Source: Pedobacter sp. UBA1654 (GTDB lineage Bacteria > Bacteroidota > Bacteroidia > Sphingobacteriales > Sphingobacteriaceae). Taken from it: a DNA stretch of 6,691 nt. The stretch covers positions 53,067-59,757 of the forward strand of contig DCLG01000091.1 of NCBI GenBank assembly GCA_002320935.1, in the 5' to 3' direction. Below, piece after piece: positions 6,680 through 6,691 of this stretch (positions are counted from its first letter, which is position 1; every line of letters begins with the position of its first letter). The notes under the pieces are model-generated. The model saw only the letters and a program-made list of their open reading frames with translations, was not told the DNA's origin and made no database searches. A program made the translations under genes and the position numbers.

Positions 6680-6691
6680 TAAACATTATGA

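Overview
The window looks like chromosomal DNA of a Bacteroidota bacterium, most likely of the Sphingobacteriaceae (Pedobacter-like). The evidence is a type IX secretion plug protein (a Bacteroidota-only system), three exported proteins cleaved before Gln, starts without Shine-Dalgarno sequences, and promoter candidates of the TAnnTTTG type. The last ~670 bases (about 6023-6691) are different: they look like DNA from a low-GC Gram-positive (Bacillales).

Layout. A secreted six-repeat TolB/PD40 beta-propeller protein (minus, 19-975) is divergent from a small EVE-domain protein (plus, 1161-1565). Next comes an unrecognised secreted 189-residue protein (plus, 1645-2214), which converges on a hotdog acyl-CoA thioesterase (minus, 2245-2766) across a 30-base gap holding a small hairpin. 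The thioesterase is divergent from a cytoplasmic GH13_5 alpha-amylase (plus, 2844-4337). The 3' end of the amylase gene overlaps by 29 bp the type IX secretion plug gene (minus, 4309-5562). One base upstream of the plug start codon ends an ABC-F-type ATPase gene (minus, 5564-6619).

The ABC-F gene is the notable item. Its first ~199 residues read as a Bacillales YkpA-type first ATPase domain, preceded by a Gram-positive extended -10 promoter and a strong AAGGAGG ribosome binding site. Its last ~150 residues read as the H-loop and C-terminal coiled coil of a sphingobacterial ABC-F protein. Leucine codon use switches at the same place: CTG is 1 of 27 before it and 8 of 12 after it. This is either a true in-frame recombination between two species or, perhaps more likely, a chimeric or contaminated sequence end. 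The sequence alone cannot decide.

Apart from the ABC-F/plug pair the genes do not form an obvious pathway; they are mostly single housekeeping or envelope genes in alternating orientation. I see no phage, transposon, CRISPR, tRNA, rRNA or defence island, and no gap longer than 300 bases without a gene.
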